Part shown: positions 1 through 9,964 of the stretch, one piece after another | Numbering within the stretch: the stretch's first letter is position 1 | How the letters are laid out: each line of letters begins with the position of its first letter | Assembly: GCA_022766945.1 (NCBI GenBank) | Contig: JALEOU010000069.1 | Location: 1-64,000, forward strand | Length of the DNA: 64,000 nt | Origin: Fusicatenibacter sp. | GTDB lineage: Bacteria > Bacillota > Clostridia > Lachnospirales > Lachnospiraceae | Direction: 5' to 3' | Made by a program: the position numbers and the translations under genes | Notes under the pieces: model-generated | Seen by the model: only the letters and a program-made list of their open reading frames with translations | Told to the model about the DNA's origin: nothing | The model's database searches: none

Positions 1-137
1 GAAAGTTATTACAACTCCTCCCCCCGTGCTTTGTAGTATAGCCTCTTACAAACAATTCTACAGCACAACGTAGAGAGTTGGAACACTTTCATTACTATTT
101 GTGCCGCCCAGCCAAAGGCGGCGGAATGGAAATTGAT

Positions 138-581
138 ATGAAAATCAAAGAAATCAAGGAGAATAAAAAACAATTTCTTCCGCTGTTGCTATTAGCAGAT
201 GAGCAGGAGGATATGATAGACAGATATCTTAACAGAGGGACAATGTATGTTTTAGACGATGATGGAGTTAAGTGCGAATGTGTAGTAACAGACGAGGGTA
301 AAGGTGTTCTCGAAATCAAAAATATTGCAACTGAACCAGAATATCAGGGGAAAGGTTACGGTAAAGCACTAATTGACTTTATCGCTACGACATATAAAGG
401 GAAGTATTCGATACTGCAAGTTGGTACAGGGGATAGTCCGTTGACAATCCCCTTTTATGAGAAGTGTGGATTTATTCATTCGCATAGCATTAAAAATTTC
501 TTCACAGATAATTATGACCACCCGATATATGAAGCAGGTACTCAACTGGTAGATATGATTTATTTGCAGAAAAAAATATAA
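138..581 (+). CDS. GNAT family N-acetyltransferase
   Basis: A 147-residue protein of the GNAT fold, which moves an acetyl group from acetyl-CoA to an amine; the substrate is unknown. The acetyl-CoA loop region reads PEYQGKGYGKALIDF (about residues 76-90), a Q/RxxGxG/A-type motif, followed by IPFYEKCGF near residues 110-120, the usual second GNAT signature. The open frame reaches back to 78, but the extra residues look non-coding and a family-like N-terminus (MKIKEI) begins at 138; ATG 126 is an alternative. Base use is more AT-rich than in the neighbours. It sits next to a truncated conjugative-element type HTH gene, so it may be cargo of a decayed element. Family assignment is firm, substrate unknown. 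Confidence 0.85.
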   Translation: MKIKEIKENKKQFLPLLLLADEQEDMIDRYLNRGTMYVLDDDGVKCECVVTDEGKGVLEIKNIATEPEYQGKGYGKALIDFIATTYKGKYSILQVGTGDSPLTIPFYEKCGFIHSHSIKNFFTDNYDHPIYEAGTQLVDMIYLQKKI

Positions 582-615
582 AATGTAATTTATCGGGCAA
601 ACAAGGAGGGAGAGC

Positions 616-1023
616 ATGGAACTGTCCATACAAGAACGATTAAAAGACTTGCGTGTGGAGGGTGGCTTGACGCTGGAACAGCTTGCGGAAAAAACCCATC
701 TCTCCAAGTCTGCTTTGGGCAGTTATGAGGGGGACAATCTCAAGGACATCAGCCATTATGCCCTTATTGAATTGGCAAAGTTTTATGAAGTGACTGTTGA
801 TTATCTGCTGAGCCGTTCTCAAGCAAAAAATCACCCAAACGCCGATCTTGTAGACCTGCATTTGAGTGATGATATGATTGAACTATTGAAAAGCGGGCTG
901 ATGGATAATTCCCTCTTGTGTGAACTGGCGACACACCCGGATTTTCCCCGGCTCATGGCCGATGATCATTATCAATATCCTCCTGTCTTTGATAATCTGA
1001 ATATACTCTACAACGTTCCGTGA
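616..1023 (+). pseudogene. Truncated XRE/HTH regulator of conjugative-element type
   Basis: A 135-residue product with an N-terminal XRE helix-turn-helix (about residues 5-67; IQERLKDLR, LTLEQLAEKT, LSKSALGSYE, KFYEVTVDYLL). The text through HPDFPRLMAD (about residue 115) closely resembles, from memory, HTH proteins of about 300 residues carried by integrative conjugative elements of gut Firmicutes. Here the remaining 20 or so residues (DHYQYPPVFDN...) do not look like that family and the frame stops early. It therefore reads as a 5' remnant fused to unrelated sequence at an element boundary. RBS AAGGAGGGAG lies upstream of the ATG. It could still make a short DNA-binding protein. The truncation is an inference from family memory, not from an alignment. 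Confidence 0.65.
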
Positions 1024-1069
1024 AGGTCAATACTTTTCTTACAATTTTTCTCGCATGTATGGAACCTAA

Positions 1070-1122
1070 ACCAGGCTGGTTTCAGCCTGGTGAATTTAGT
1101 ACCTCTGCGCTTCGAAGAAGCG
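1070..1122. repeat. Two adjacent hairpins downstream of the truncated HTH gene
   Basis: ACCAGGCTG (1070-1078) and CAGCCTGGT (1083-1091) form a 9-bp stem with a 4-base loop. CGCTTC/GAAGCG (1108-1113 and 1117-1122) forms a second short stem. Neither is followed by a T-run, so they are not clear terminators. The 1023-1222 interval otherwise holds only a possible 36-codon frame from GTG 1090 to TAA 1200, whose product has one hydrophobic stretch (AIVLTIIAVLLTAAGFVFY). That frame has no good ribosome site, so I do not call it as a gene. Confidence 0.4.
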
Positions 1123-1221
1123 ATTGTACTTACGATCATTGCAGTTCTGCTCACTGCAGCCGGATTTGTATTCTACTGCAGATGGGATCAGGAGACGTAA
1201 ATTTTCATGGCTTAAAAAATC

Positions 1222-2331
1222 TCATTCGTCACAGTGCTTCTGAACAAAAGACACCATTTCATCGATGCAGTCCTCGCACTGTGGATACACACCGGTGTTG
1301 TCAATATAAGCATGCCCGAATCCCTTGTACAGAACGATCCTGGTTTCCACCCCGGCTCTATGCAGTTTGACGCCATAGCCCAGCGTTTCCAGCTTCAGAA
1401 AATCATGCTCTCCTACTGTCAGGAAGGTGGGGGGATTGTTTGCCGGATCACGGGTATAGGGATTCAGATAATCGTTTTGGATATCCTTTGTGCCAAGAAT
1501 CGGTTCCAGTCCCTCGGTCATACCGGCAAACATGCCAATCATCTTTTTCAGTCCCCGCTTTTGGCTTGGCGCCATATCAAAATGCTCCATGCCGGGCTGA
1601 TACAGCTCGTCCTTCACACCCGCCATATTCACCGTTGGGTACAGAAGAAGCTGACCTTTGACCAGATTGCCGCCGTCTTCCCGATCCCGGGTGGTACAGT
1701 ACTGGGTCAGGTTGCCGCCTGCGCTGTCGCCTGCCACAAAGATATGTTCCCGGTCGCCGCCGAAGGAAGCGGCATTCTCTCCGATCCACTGCAGGACGCG
1801 GTAGCAGTCCTGATGACCAACGGGATAGGGGTTCTCCGGTGCCAGTCGGTAATCCACAGACACGGCGCATAATCCGGACTTGGCCACAAACATCTTCACG
1901 GATTCCTCCACCACATCCGGGGAACCGCCGAAGAATCCGCCGCCGTGAATGTAATAGAGAATGGCTTTCCCGGTATCGTCCCGATTCGTTTTGTAGATCC
2001 TCACAGGAATCTCGTATCCATCTATAGCACAAACAACACGTTTTTCTATCGAGACAGGTACATCCACACAGGGAACGCTCTTCACTCCGTTAAACATCTT
2101 CCGCAGATTTGCGATACCTTTTTCCGAAGTATCCATCTTCATCAGGAAAGACGGCATCCAGGCCATCATACGCAGCGCTTTCTTCTGATCCTGATACAAC
2201 CGGGGATCCATAGCGCCTTTTTCATCGCAGTCCGGCAGATACTTCACCAGAACCGGTGTGCCATGATAATCCTCCACCTTTTCCCGCTGCTTCAGCGCGA
2301 AAACCAGCTGATCGTCATATTTCTTACTCAT
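1222..2331 (-). CDS. Alpha/beta hydrolase, HSL-type esterase
   Basis: A 369-residue carboxylesterase of the hormone-sensitive-lipase group. It carries the oxyanion-hole motif HGGGFF (about residue 130) and the nucleophile motif GDSAGG (about residue 205). A later Asp and His supply the triad (GEHDFLKLE and GFGHAYID regions). It probably hydrolyses short acyl esters in the cytoplasm; no signal peptide is visible. Three ATG codons lie in a row. AAGGAGA at 2345-2338 best fits the third (MSKKYDD, 2331), with 2337 as alternative. It lies 60 bases downstream of the PAP2 gene on the same strand and may be cotranscribed with it. No clear terminator follows. Confidence 0.85.
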   Translation of the reverse strand: MSKKYDDQLVFALKQREKVEDYHGTPVLVKYLPDCDEKGAMDPRLYQDQKKALRMMAWMPSFLMKMDTSEKGIANLRKMFNGVKSVPCVDVPVSIEKRVVCAIDGYEIPVRIYKTNRDDTGKAILYYIHGGGFFGGSPDVVEESVKMFVAKSGLCAVSVDYRLAPENPYPVGHQDCYRVLQWIGENAASFGGDREHIFVAGDSAGGNLTQYCTTRDREDGGNLVKGQLLLYPTVNMAGVKDELYQPGMEHFDMAPSQKRGLKKMIGMFAGMTEGLEPILGTKDIQNDYLNPYTRDPANNPPTFLTVGEHDFLKLETLGYGVKLHRAGVETRIVLYKGFGHAYIDNTGVYPQCEDCIDEMVSFVQKHCDE

Positions 2332-2390
2332 CATCATTCTCCTTTGCAATAACGGCGAATTCGATCCTCCCGGGTCACGCCGTCAAAATA

Positions 2391-3242
2391 TTATTTGTTT
2401 GCGATGGTACTTTCCTTACGCTCTTTACGGTAAAAGATTGCCCGCAGCACATCAAAGATTGCCAGAGACAGCAGAACACCCACGGTCACATCACTGGCAA
2501 AGTGGGCGCCCATGAACACACGACTGATGCCGACCACCACGCACCAGACATATACGATAGTGTGCAGAACTTTCTCCCTGCCCGACAGAGCAGGAATCAT
2601 GGGCGGCAGCAGGATCAGCAGGATCACGCCTGCAGAATTCATGGAGTGTCCCGAGGGGAAGGAGGCGTAGCTGTTGTTGAACCCGCCTCTGGGCACGATC
2701 TGATACCACCTGGTGAACTCATGAATGGGATCGGTCATTTCACGGAAACGCATTCTGCCCCAAACAGCTTTGACAGAGTTCATAATGATAATCACCAGAA
2801 GGAAATACAGCAGCGCCACTGCCGCATAGCGCAGAGCCTTACTGCGGTTTTTCGCAGGAATAGCCCGGGCGATCCACACGCCAACCCCCGCCATCACCAG
2901 GGCAATCAACACCATCCAGGTCATGGAAATCTGACCCAGATTGTCGGTGAGGTAATTCCAGGTCATGAAGCCGCCCATCACAGAGAACAGTGCAAACAAC
3001 ACACCCGCACCCACTGCGCACAGAATATTCAGCACACGATTCTTCTTCGTGCGGAAGCGGAACAAAATAGCACAGGCAGCGATCGTCAATGTAGTGAACG
3101 GAATCTCACCGACCACCTCAAGTACCCTTGCCCAAAGAGGCTTCCTGGCAATTGCCATGGAGATTTGCAGATCCGTGAAAGTAAACAGAAGCAACAGGGC
3201 AAGCCCCACTGCGAATACGATTGTTCTTTCTTTTTTTTCCAC
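2391..3242 (-). CDS. PAP2-family membrane phosphatase
   Basis: A 283-residue integral membrane protein of the PAP2/lipid phosphate phosphatase superfamily, with several hydrophobic helices. The three-part active site is visible: KAVWGRMRF (C1, somewhat degenerate from KxxxxxxRP), PSGHS (C2) and SRVFMGAHFASD (C3, SRxxxxxHxxxD). Such enzymes dephosphorylate lipid phosphates such as phosphatidic acid or undecaprenyl pyrophosphate; which one cannot be told here. The start is GTG, with GAGGAGGGG 7 bases upstream. It is the first gene of a likely two-gene unit with the esterase, and is divergent from the peptide transporter operon. Confidence 0.88.
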   Translation of the reverse strand: MEKKERTIVFAVGLALLLLFTFTDLQISMAIARKPLWARVLEVVGEIPFTTLTIAACAILFRFRTKKNRVLNILCAVGAGVLFALFSVMGGFMTWNYLTDNLGQISMTWMVLIALVMAGVGVWIARAIPAKNRSKALRYAAVALLYFLLVIIIMNSVKAVWGRMRFREMTDPIHEFTRWYQIVPRGGFNNSYASFPSGHSMNSAGVILLILLPPMIPALSGREKVLHTIVYVWCVVVGISRVFMGAHFASDVTVGVLLSLAIFDVLRAIFYRKERKESTIANK

Positions 3243-3341
3243 GATTACCCCTCCTCACCTGGTATCATCCATTTAATTCTGTTCTCAGTATATGCCGCCC
3301 ATGAGAGAAGATCAATCAGAAAATTGTACCTAATTACGAAC

Positions 3342-3370
3342 TTGCCTTTTTCGCATTTATTCGGTACAAT
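3342..3370 (+). promoter_or_regulatory. Sigma-A promoter of the peptide ABC operon
   Basis: TTGCCT (3342-3347), a 17-base spacer and TACAAT (3365-3370) lie about 50 bases before the binding-protein gene. This matches a standard housekeeping promoter. It is predicted by eye only. Confidence 0.65.
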
Positions 3371-3420
3371 AACTATGACAATTGTATAAATGAGAGAACT
3401 CGTATCTAAAAGGAGATATC

Positions 3421-5019
3421 ATGAAAAAAGTAAGAAACGTAATGGTGTTGCTTTTGGTTGCAGCTCTTACTGTTGTACTTGGCGGATGCCAGGATGACAA
3501 GGAAGGGAATGCAGATACTCAGACAGAGAGCAGTTCTCAGGTAACATCGGAGTCCGCTTCATCCGTATCAGGTGAACCGGTTATGGGCGGCTCCATCGTA
3601 GTAGGAATTCCTCAGGATCTTGAGGATAGTCTTGACCCCCACGTGTCAGTAGCGGCAGGAACGAAAGAAGTCCTATTCAACATTTATGAAGGCTTGGTTA
3701 AGCCTGATGAACAGGGAGATTACAAAGATGCTGTGGCAGAGAGCCATTCCATCTCAGAGGATGGTAAGGTTTACACCTTCCTCCTTCGGGAGAATGTGAA
3801 GTTCCATGACGGAACTACCGTGACCGCAGCTGATGTAAAATATTCGATCGAACGCTGCGCTGGTATCAACGGGGACGGGACCCCGCTGGTGTCAGCGTTT
3901 TCTAATGTGGAAAAGGTTGAGACACCGGACGATCAGACCATCGAGATTTATCTGAAAGAAGCGGATACCGAATTTCTGGCTTACCTGATCGTAGCCATCA
4001 TTCCGGAGCACTGTGAAGATCTGGCCAAGAACCCGGTGGGAACCGGCCCGTTCAAGTACGTATCCCGTTCTCCTCAGGAGAATATCATCATCGAGAAGTT
4101 TGACGATTACTGGGATACGGAAAATCAGGCTTATCTGGATCAGGTGACCTTCAAGGTTGTCGGTGACAGCAACGCGATCGTTACCGGCCTCAAATCCGGC
4201 TCCATCGACATGTATCCGAGAGTGAATGCTACGCAGCTCTCACAGCTGGCCGGTGATGAGGATCTGCAGGTTTATGAGGGCGGAATGAACCTGGTACAGG
4301 CACTCTACCTGAACAATGCCGTGGAACCACTCAATGATGTCAGAGTCCGTCAGGCGCTTTGCTACGCTGCAAATCGTCAGGAGATTCTCGATATGACCGC
4401 CGACGGCAAAGGAACGATTATCGGAAGCAGTATGTTCCCGGCATTTGAAAAATACTATATGCCGGAGCTCGCCGACACTTACAATCAGGACATTGAAAAA
4501 GCGAAAGAACTGCTCACCGAAGCAGGCTACCCGGATGGTTTTGAACTGACGATCACTGTGCCGAACAATTACCAGCAGCACATCGATGCTGCTCAGATCC
4601 TGGTAGAACAGTTCAAGCAGATCGGTGTTACAGCCACAATTCAGCTGATCGAGTGGGACAGCTGGCTCTCCGATGTGTACGCTGACCGGAATTACCAGTC
4701 CACGGTCATCGGTGTGGATGCTGCTTATTTAAGTGCGCGCGCACTTCTCGAACGCTTTACCTCCGATGCCGGCAAGAACTTCATCAACTACAGCAACGAA
4801 GAATATGATCAGCTGTACGCCCAGGTAAAGGCAAGTACCGACGATGCCGAGCAGGTAGAACTCTACAAACAGATGGAAACTCTGCTCTGCGAGGACGCTG
4901 CGAACCTTTACATTCAGGATATGGCCAGCGAGGTAGTACTTCGCAAGAATTACGGCGGATATGTCTTCTATCCGCTGTATGTTCAGGATATGGCAAAGAT
5001 TTATCAGATCGCAGAATAA
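3421..5019 (+). CDS. Peptide/nickel-type ABC transporter substrate-binding lipoprotein
   Basis: A 532-residue family 5 extracellular solute-binding protein (DppA/OppA/NikA class). It starts with a lipoprotein signal ending LGGC, with the lipidated Cys at residue 23, then a Ser/Glu-rich linker. The mature domain carries the family pattern: VYTFLLRENVKFHDG near residues 115-130, NPVGTGPFKY near 210 and DVRVRQALCYAANR near 305-320. It sits outside the membrane and delivers ligand to the permeases encoded next. RBS AAAGGAGA precedes the ATG. It is the first gene of a five-gene operon with its own promoter. The ligand is most likely a di- or oligopeptide. Confidence 0.93.
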   Translation: MKKVRNVMVLLLVAALTVVLGGCQDDKEGNADTQTESSSQVTSESASSVSGEPVMGGSIVVGIPQDLEDSLDPHVSVAAGTKEVLFNIYEGLVKPDEQGDYKDAVAESHSISEDGKVYTFLLRENVKFHDGTTVTAADVKYSIERCAGINGDGTPLVSAFSNVEKVETPDDQTIEIYLKEADTEFLAYLIVAIIPEHCEDLAKNPVGTGPFKYVSRSPQENIIIEKFDDYWDTENQAYLDQVTFKVVGDSNAIVTGLKSGSIDMYPRVNATQLSQLAGDEDLQVYEGGMNLVQALYLNNAVEPLNDVRVRQALCYAANRQEILDMTADGKGTIIGSSMFPAFEKYYMPELADTYNQDIEKAKELLTEAGYPDGFELTITVPNNYQQHIDAAQILVEQFKQIGVTATIQLIEWDSWLSDVYADRNYQSTVIGVDAAYLSARALLERFTSDAGKNFINYSNEEYDQLYAQVKASTDDAEQVELYKQMETLLCEDAANLYIQDMASEVVLRKNYGGYVFYPLYVQDMAKIYQIAE

Positions 5020-5056
5020 GGAAAGCGGAATAGAACGGAAAGAGAAAAGGCAGAAT

Positions 5057-5173
5057 ATGAAAAAAGAAGAAAGAAACGAACCTCTCATTGTTAATTGTCT
5101 CATGGAATGCCTTTTCCCTTTCCCGAATTTTCTGATTCCGGCAGTTCTGTCCGTATCAGCTATTTCTCTGTAA
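5057..5173 (+). CDS. Possible small ORF between binding protein and permease
   Basis: A 38-codon frame (MKKEERNEPLIVNC...) fills most of the 173-base gap between the binding-protein and first permease genes. AAAGGCAG lies just upstream of the ATG. The C-terminal half is hydrophobic. I recognise no family and no hairpin in the gap. It may be a leader or chance frame. Confidence 0.2.
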   Translation: MKKEERNEPLIVNCLMECLFPFPNFLIPAVLSVSAISL

Positions 5174-5192
5174 ACGAAGGAGAATCCCGTAT

Positions 5193-6137
5193 ATGAAATA
5201 CTTTCTGAAAAAACTCGGAACTTTAGTCATCACGTTACTGATCGTTTCCTTTCTGTCCTTTGTCGCCTTTTCGGTGATCCCGGGTGATGCCGCACTGTCA
5301 AGGCTTGGCACGGAGGCTACGCCGGAACAGGTGGCTGCTCTGCAAAAAGAGATGGGGCTGGACCGTCCGCTCCTTGTGCGTTATGCATCCTGGCTTTCCG
5401 GTTTTGTCACCGGAGATCTCGGTGAGTCTTACAGTTATTCCATGCCGGTGACGGAGCTTCTGAAAGGAAAAATCCCCATTACAGTGGCACTTACGGTGAT
5501 GGCTTTTCTGATGATTCTCGCCGTTTCGATTCCTCTGGGTATTTTCACCGCCTCCCATGCCGGCAAACATCTGGACCGGTTTCTCATGATTTTGAATCAG
5601 GTCATGATGTCTGTGCCGGGATTTTTTATCGGTATTTTGATTACTTATTTCTTTGGGCTGCTCCTGAAATGGTTTCAGCCCGGTTCTTATGTTTCCATTT
5701 CCCAAAGCTTTACCGGTTTCCTTCATTATCTGATTGCCCCTGCGGTGGCCATTGCACTTCCCCGCTGTGCCATGGGGGTAAAGATGCTTCGTTCCTCCAT
5801 CATTTCTCAGCTGGACGCAGACTATGTCCGCACAGCTTATTCCAGAGGAAACGGAAAACGAAGAGTTCTGTACCGCCACGTGCTGAAAAACGCGCTGATT
5901 CCTGTGCTGACCTTCTGGGGGATGACGATCGCAGATATTGTTGCAAACAGTATCATTCTGGAACAGGTATTTACCATTCCGGGAATGGGAAGCCTTCTGG
6001 TCTCTTCTATTTCCAACCGCGATTATCCTGTCGTTCAGGGCATTATCATGCTGATTGCAGCTCTGGTCATTATCATCAATTTCCTTGTGGATCTGCTTTA
6101 TGGCAGGATTGATCCCCGGATCCGCCTGAAAGCCTGA
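5193..6137 (+). CDS. Peptide ABC transporter permease, DppB type
   Basis: A 314-residue inner-membrane permease of the BPD_transp_1 superfamily, with about six helices. The N-terminal helix (LVITLLIVSFLSFVAFSVIPGDAA) and the conserved EAA-loop region (YVRTAYSRGNGKRRVLYRHVLKNALIPVLT, about residues 210-240) are plain. It forms one half of the membrane channel with the next gene product. AAGGAG lies upstream of the ATG. Length and gene order fit DppB/OppB. Confidence 0.92.
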   Translation: MKYFLKKLGTLVITLLIVSFLSFVAFSVIPGDAALSRLGTEATPEQVAALQKEMGLDRPLLVRYASWLSGFVTGDLGESYSYSMPVTELLKGKIPITVALTVMAFLMILAVSIPLGIFTASHAGKHLDRFLMILNQVMMSVPGFFIGILITYFFGLLLKWFQPGSYVSISQSFTGFLHYLIAPAVAIALPRCAMGVKMLRSSIISQLDADYVRTAYSRGNGKRRVLYRHVLKNALIPVLTFWGMTIADIVANSIILEQVFTIPGMGSLLVSSISNRDYPVVQGIIMLIAALVIIINFLVDLLYGRIDPRIRLKA

Positions 6138-6150
6138 GGAGGAATGACGC

Positions 6151-6963
6151 ATGAAAGCAAAGAAAAAATCAAAAAATATTACTCTGATCCTGGGCGGCTG
6201 TATCTTTGCAGGTATGCTGCTCTTTCTGCTGGTCGGACTGGTCGGGACACCTTACGATCCGGATGCCATGAACGGCGGACTCAAATTTGCAGCTCCGTCT
6301 CTGTCCCATCCCTTTGGATGTGACCATTTCGGAAGAGACGTTTTTAGCCGCGTACTGGAAGGGACCGGAACCACCTTTTTTGTGGCCGCTGCCACACTTC
6401 TGCTCGGCGGAGGGATCGGAATCCTCATTGGAGCATTTACCGGATATTTCGGCGGCTGGATCGATGAAGTTCTCATGCGGGTGAATGACGCCATTGTATC
6501 TTTTCCGAATATCCTGCTGGCGCTGGTACTGATCAGTATCTTCGGACCCGGTAAATACAATGTGATTCTGGCGTTGGGCATTGTCTTTATCCCGAGCTTC
6601 GCCCGAATGACGCGCAGTGAATTTCTCTCGCAGAAAGAGATGGATTATGTAAAAAGTGCACGCCTTATGGGTGTCTCGCACCTGCGCATCATCTTTGTCC
6701 ATATTCTTCCAAATACCATTCCGACACTCCTTTCCATGGCCGCCATCGGTTTTAACAATGCAGTGCTTGCCGAGGCCGGTATGAGTTTCCTTGGAATCGG
6801 TGTGCAGCCCCCGGATGCCTCTCTGGGACGTATGCTCTCGGAAGCTCAGGCTTATCTGATGACTGCACCCTGGTGTGCTATTTTTCCGGGTCTTGCAGTG
6901 ATTCTGCTGGCCCTTGGCGTGTCCTTGCTGGGCGATGGAATTCAACAGAAAGGCGGTGTGTGA
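6151..6963 (+). CDS. Peptide ABC transporter permease, DppC type
   Basis: A 270-residue partner permease. After one N-terminal helix comes the short periplasm-like segment with HPFGCDHFGRDVFSRVL (about residues 50-66), a hallmark of DppC/OppC proteins (HPLGTDxxGRD). The EAA loop is at YVKSARLMGVSHLRIIFVHI. It follows the DppB-type gene by 13 bases, with GAGGAGG upstream of its ATG. Its stop TGA is directly followed by the start region of the first ATPase, so translation is probably coupled. Confidence 0.93.
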   Translation: MKAKKKSKNITLILGGCIFAGMLLFLLVGLVGTPYDPDAMNGGLKFAAPSLSHPFGCDHFGRDVFSRVLEGTGTTFFVAAATLLLGGGIGILIGAFTGYFGGWIDEVLMRVNDAIVSFPNILLALVLISIFGPGKYNVILALGIVFIPSFARMTRSEFLSQKEMDYVKSARLMGVSHLRIIFVHILPNTIPTLLSMAAIGFNNAVLAEAGMSFLGIGVQPPDASLGRMLSEAQAYLMTAPWCAIFPGLAVILLALGVSLLGDGIQQKGGV

Positions 6964-6964
6964 T

Positions 6965-7801
<837 letters not shown>

Positions 7802-7802
7802 G

Positions 7803-8555
7803 ATGAGAGACACACAAACCGCAGCACCTGTATTACAATCCGAAAACGTATTGGAATTACGCCATGTCAGCGCCTCATACCGCGATGGAAAGCAGTCGAA
7901 GGATGTCCTCCATGATATTTCCCTGGAAGTCCATTCCAATGAGATTCTCGGTCTGGTAGGCGAAAGCGGATGCGGTAAATCCACACTCTCCAAAGTGATT
8001 CTGGGATTTGTAAAACCGGATCAGGGGGAAATTCTTCACTATACCCAAATGCCGCAGATGATTTTTCAGGATCCTTATTCTTCTCTGAATCCCAAAAAGA
8101 AAATTTCCTGGATCCTTGAGGAACCGCTTCGCATGCAAAAGGTTCCGAAAGCCAAGCGAAAAGAACGGGTCCTCAAAATGGCACAAAAAGTCGGTCTTCT
8201 CCCGGAACAGATCAACCGCTATCCCGGCGAGCTTTCCGGAGGACAACGCCAGAGAGTCGGCATCGCGGCTGCCCTGATTCAGGGATCCCGCTTTATCATC
8301 GCCGATGAGCCGGTTTCCGCTCTGGATGTCACAATCCAGAAGCAAATCATGGAACTGATGATCAGTCTCCAGCAGGAACTGAATCTTTCGATCCTGTTTA
8401 TCTCTCATGATCTGAACGTAATCTACCAGATGTGTGATCGGGTACTGGTTATGAAAGACGGACGGATCATTGAGAGTGCAGATACAGAGGAACTGTTTAC
8501 CCATCCCAAAGCAGAATATACCAAAGAGCTTTTGAGCGCTTCTTTGGATTCCTGA
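7803..8555 (+). CDS. Peptide ABC transporter ATPase, DppF type
   Basis: A 250-residue ABC ATPase with Walker A GESGCGKS (residues 53-60), signature [10 protein letters not shown] and Walker [13 protein letters not shown]. It lacks the C-terminal extension usual in OppF/DppF (about 320 residues), so it is a short version. A GGAGG box inside the end of the previous gene serves the ATG at 7803, one base after the previous stop. It is the last gene of the operon and is followed at once by a terminator. Confidence 0.92.
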   Translation: MRDTQTAAPVLQSENVLELRHVSASYRDGKQSKDVLHDISLEVHSNEILGLVGESGCGKSTLSKVILGFVKPDQGEILHYTQMPQMIFQDPYSSLNPKKKISWILEEPLRMQKVPKAKRKERVLKMAQKVGLLPEQINRYPGELSGGQRQRVGIAAALIQGSRFIIADEPVSALDVTIQKQIMELMISLQQELNLSILFISHDLNVIYQMCDRVLVMKDGRIIESADTEELFTHPKAEYTKELLSASLDS

Positions 8556-8563
8556 GTAAAAAG

Positions 8564-8606
8564 AAAGGGGGCACATCCGGTTTGATCCGGATCGCCTCCC
8601 TTTTTT
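8564..8606. terminator. Bidirectional terminator between peptide ABC operon and pepC
   Basis: A hairpin built from AAAGGGGGC and GCCTCCCTTT, with an inner ATCCGG/CCGGAT stem, is followed on the plus strand by TTTTTT (8601-8606). On the minus strand it ends in CTTTCTTTTT. It lies between two converging genes. Confidence 0.8.
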
Positions 8607-8607
8607 C

Positions 8608-9942
8608 TTATGCCAGAGACCCCATCGGGTCCCACGGTTTTAACATGATGGGTTCGCTCTCATAGGCTTCGACTGCCTCTTTTGGCAGATGCTTTTTATT
8701 GACAACCACCTGATACATATATTCGTCAAACCAGCTGTCACTCATTACCAAATATCCGTTTTTTCCGCTTTCCTCTCCCCAGCTGTTTTCCACCTGCCAG
8801 CGGTTGGGTCTGCCTTCTTCGTCCAGATTCACCCCCTGGAACACCATCGCATGCGTCATCAGACTCTGTCCGTAGTCCAGACGCTCCGCCTTTGTCATGC
8901 CAAAGGTCGTATGAAACAGATTCTCCACTCCGAAAGTGCCAGGATCCATGATTCCGCCGTCACGGTTCAGACGTTTTCCCACATCGCAGCCGAACCATAC
9001 CGGTTCACCATCCTGCATCTGTGCGATCGCCGCTTTTTTCAGTTCCTCAATCGGAAGATTGACGTAGCGCACCAGACGTCCCTCTGCTACATTTCCCAGA
9101 TACTCTACGCTGTAGCTCCGATAGTACGGTTTATCCACAGTCGGAGCATTGATCAGACTGATATATTCTTTCAGATCTACACCTACATATTTCTCATAAA
9201 AGGTTTTTGGCGTCAGATTCGTATCTCTGTGGAAGTTTTTATCCTTGTCCCGGTACTCAAAAGTAAACGTCTTCGGCGGCTTTCCATAGCAGATGCAAAG
9301 CATATCATAAATCGTCTCCAGCATCGCCTCTTTCTTTTGCCGCAGTTCCTCGAAAGATACACCGCAGGCATACGCTTTTCTCAGGATACAGGCATCCTCG
9401 CGCAGCTTCTCCGTCGCATAAGCACAAAACTCATTGGTCGCAGAAGAAACTGCACTCTCCGGCATTGCAGACTTTGGAACCAGACCATATTTCTCCACAA
9501 TACTGCAAAGCATGTCCCACTGACCGCCATCGTTCAGCGGAGCACGCAGCAAATGCGCAATCAGACGTCCATCTGTAGGCTCATCCAGCGTATTCAGTAT
9601 GCTTTCCAGAAAATAGTTTGCCTTCTCCAGCTTATCATAAAAAGCCGGATAGCTCTGAGACAGTTCAAAGCTGTCCAGATTCGTATTTTTCATCACTCTC
9701 GCCCGCAGAACATTGAGTGCTGCAAACATCCAGCAGCGTCCGCTCTTCTTCTGATCTGTCACCTTGTCATGCTCCAGGCTGACGGAAAAATCATGTGTCA
9801 CCTCCCGCTCCATCTGGTAATTCTTTGCAGCAGCCGAAATTCCATTGGCCGTAACCGCATTCATTGCAAGCGCATTGGCGCGATCCGCATCAAAGCGCTC
9901 CTCAAACTGCGCCAGCATATCTTTCGTAATTACTGTTTCCAT
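8608..9942 (-). CDS. pepC: Aminopeptidase C (bleomycin hydrolase family)
   Basis: A 444-residue peptidase C1B, a cytoplasmic cysteine aminopeptidase that trims peptides. The catalytic Cys is Cys70 in KKSGRCWMFAA. The His lies in LMTHAMVFQG and the Asn in ENSWGEESGKNGY near the C-terminus. Length fits the family (about 445). It converges on the peptide importer operon, so peptide uptake and breakdown are side by side. It follows the DUF2284 gene by 22 bases and the two are probably cotranscribed. The start ATG is preceded by a purine-rich site (AGGAGTAGAAAAGG). Confidence 0.95.
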   Translation of the reverse strand: METVITKDMLAQFEERFDADRANALAMNAVTANGISAAAKNYQMEREVTHDFSVSLEHDKVTDQKKSGRCWMFAALNVLRARVMKNTNLDSFELSQSYPAFYDKLEKANYFLESILNTLDEPTDGRLIAHLLRAPLNDGGQWDMLCSIVEKYGLVPKSAMPESAVSSATNEFCAYATEKLREDACILRKAYACGVSFEELRQKKEAMLETIYDMLCICYGKPPKTFTFEYRDKDKNFHRDTNLTPKTFYEKYVGVDLKEYISLINAPTVDKPYYRSYSVEYLGNVAEGRLVRYVNLPIEELKKAAIAQMQDGEPVWFGCDVGKRLNRDGGIMDPGTFGVENLFHTTFGMTKAERLDYGQSLMTHAMVFQGVNLDEEGRPNRWQVENSWGEESGKNGYLVMSDSWFDEYMYQVVVNKKHLPKEAVEAYESEPIMLKPWDPMGSLA

Positions 9943-9964
9943 GTCCCTTTTCTACTCCTTTGTT

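Noticed and set aside
1020..1370. A 116-codon frame downstream of the truncated HTH gene
   Set aside because: Cys-, His- and Arg-rich chance frame that runs over the 3' end of the esterase gene on the other strand.
2256..3389. A 377-codon open frame antisense to the PAP2 phosphatase
   Set aside because: It is full of His, Gln and Asn without motifs and is opposite a protein with an intact PAP2 active site.
5298..6152. A 284-codon frame antisense to the DppB-type permease
   Set aside because: No hydrophobic or catalytic pattern, no ribosome site, and the plus strand gene is certain.
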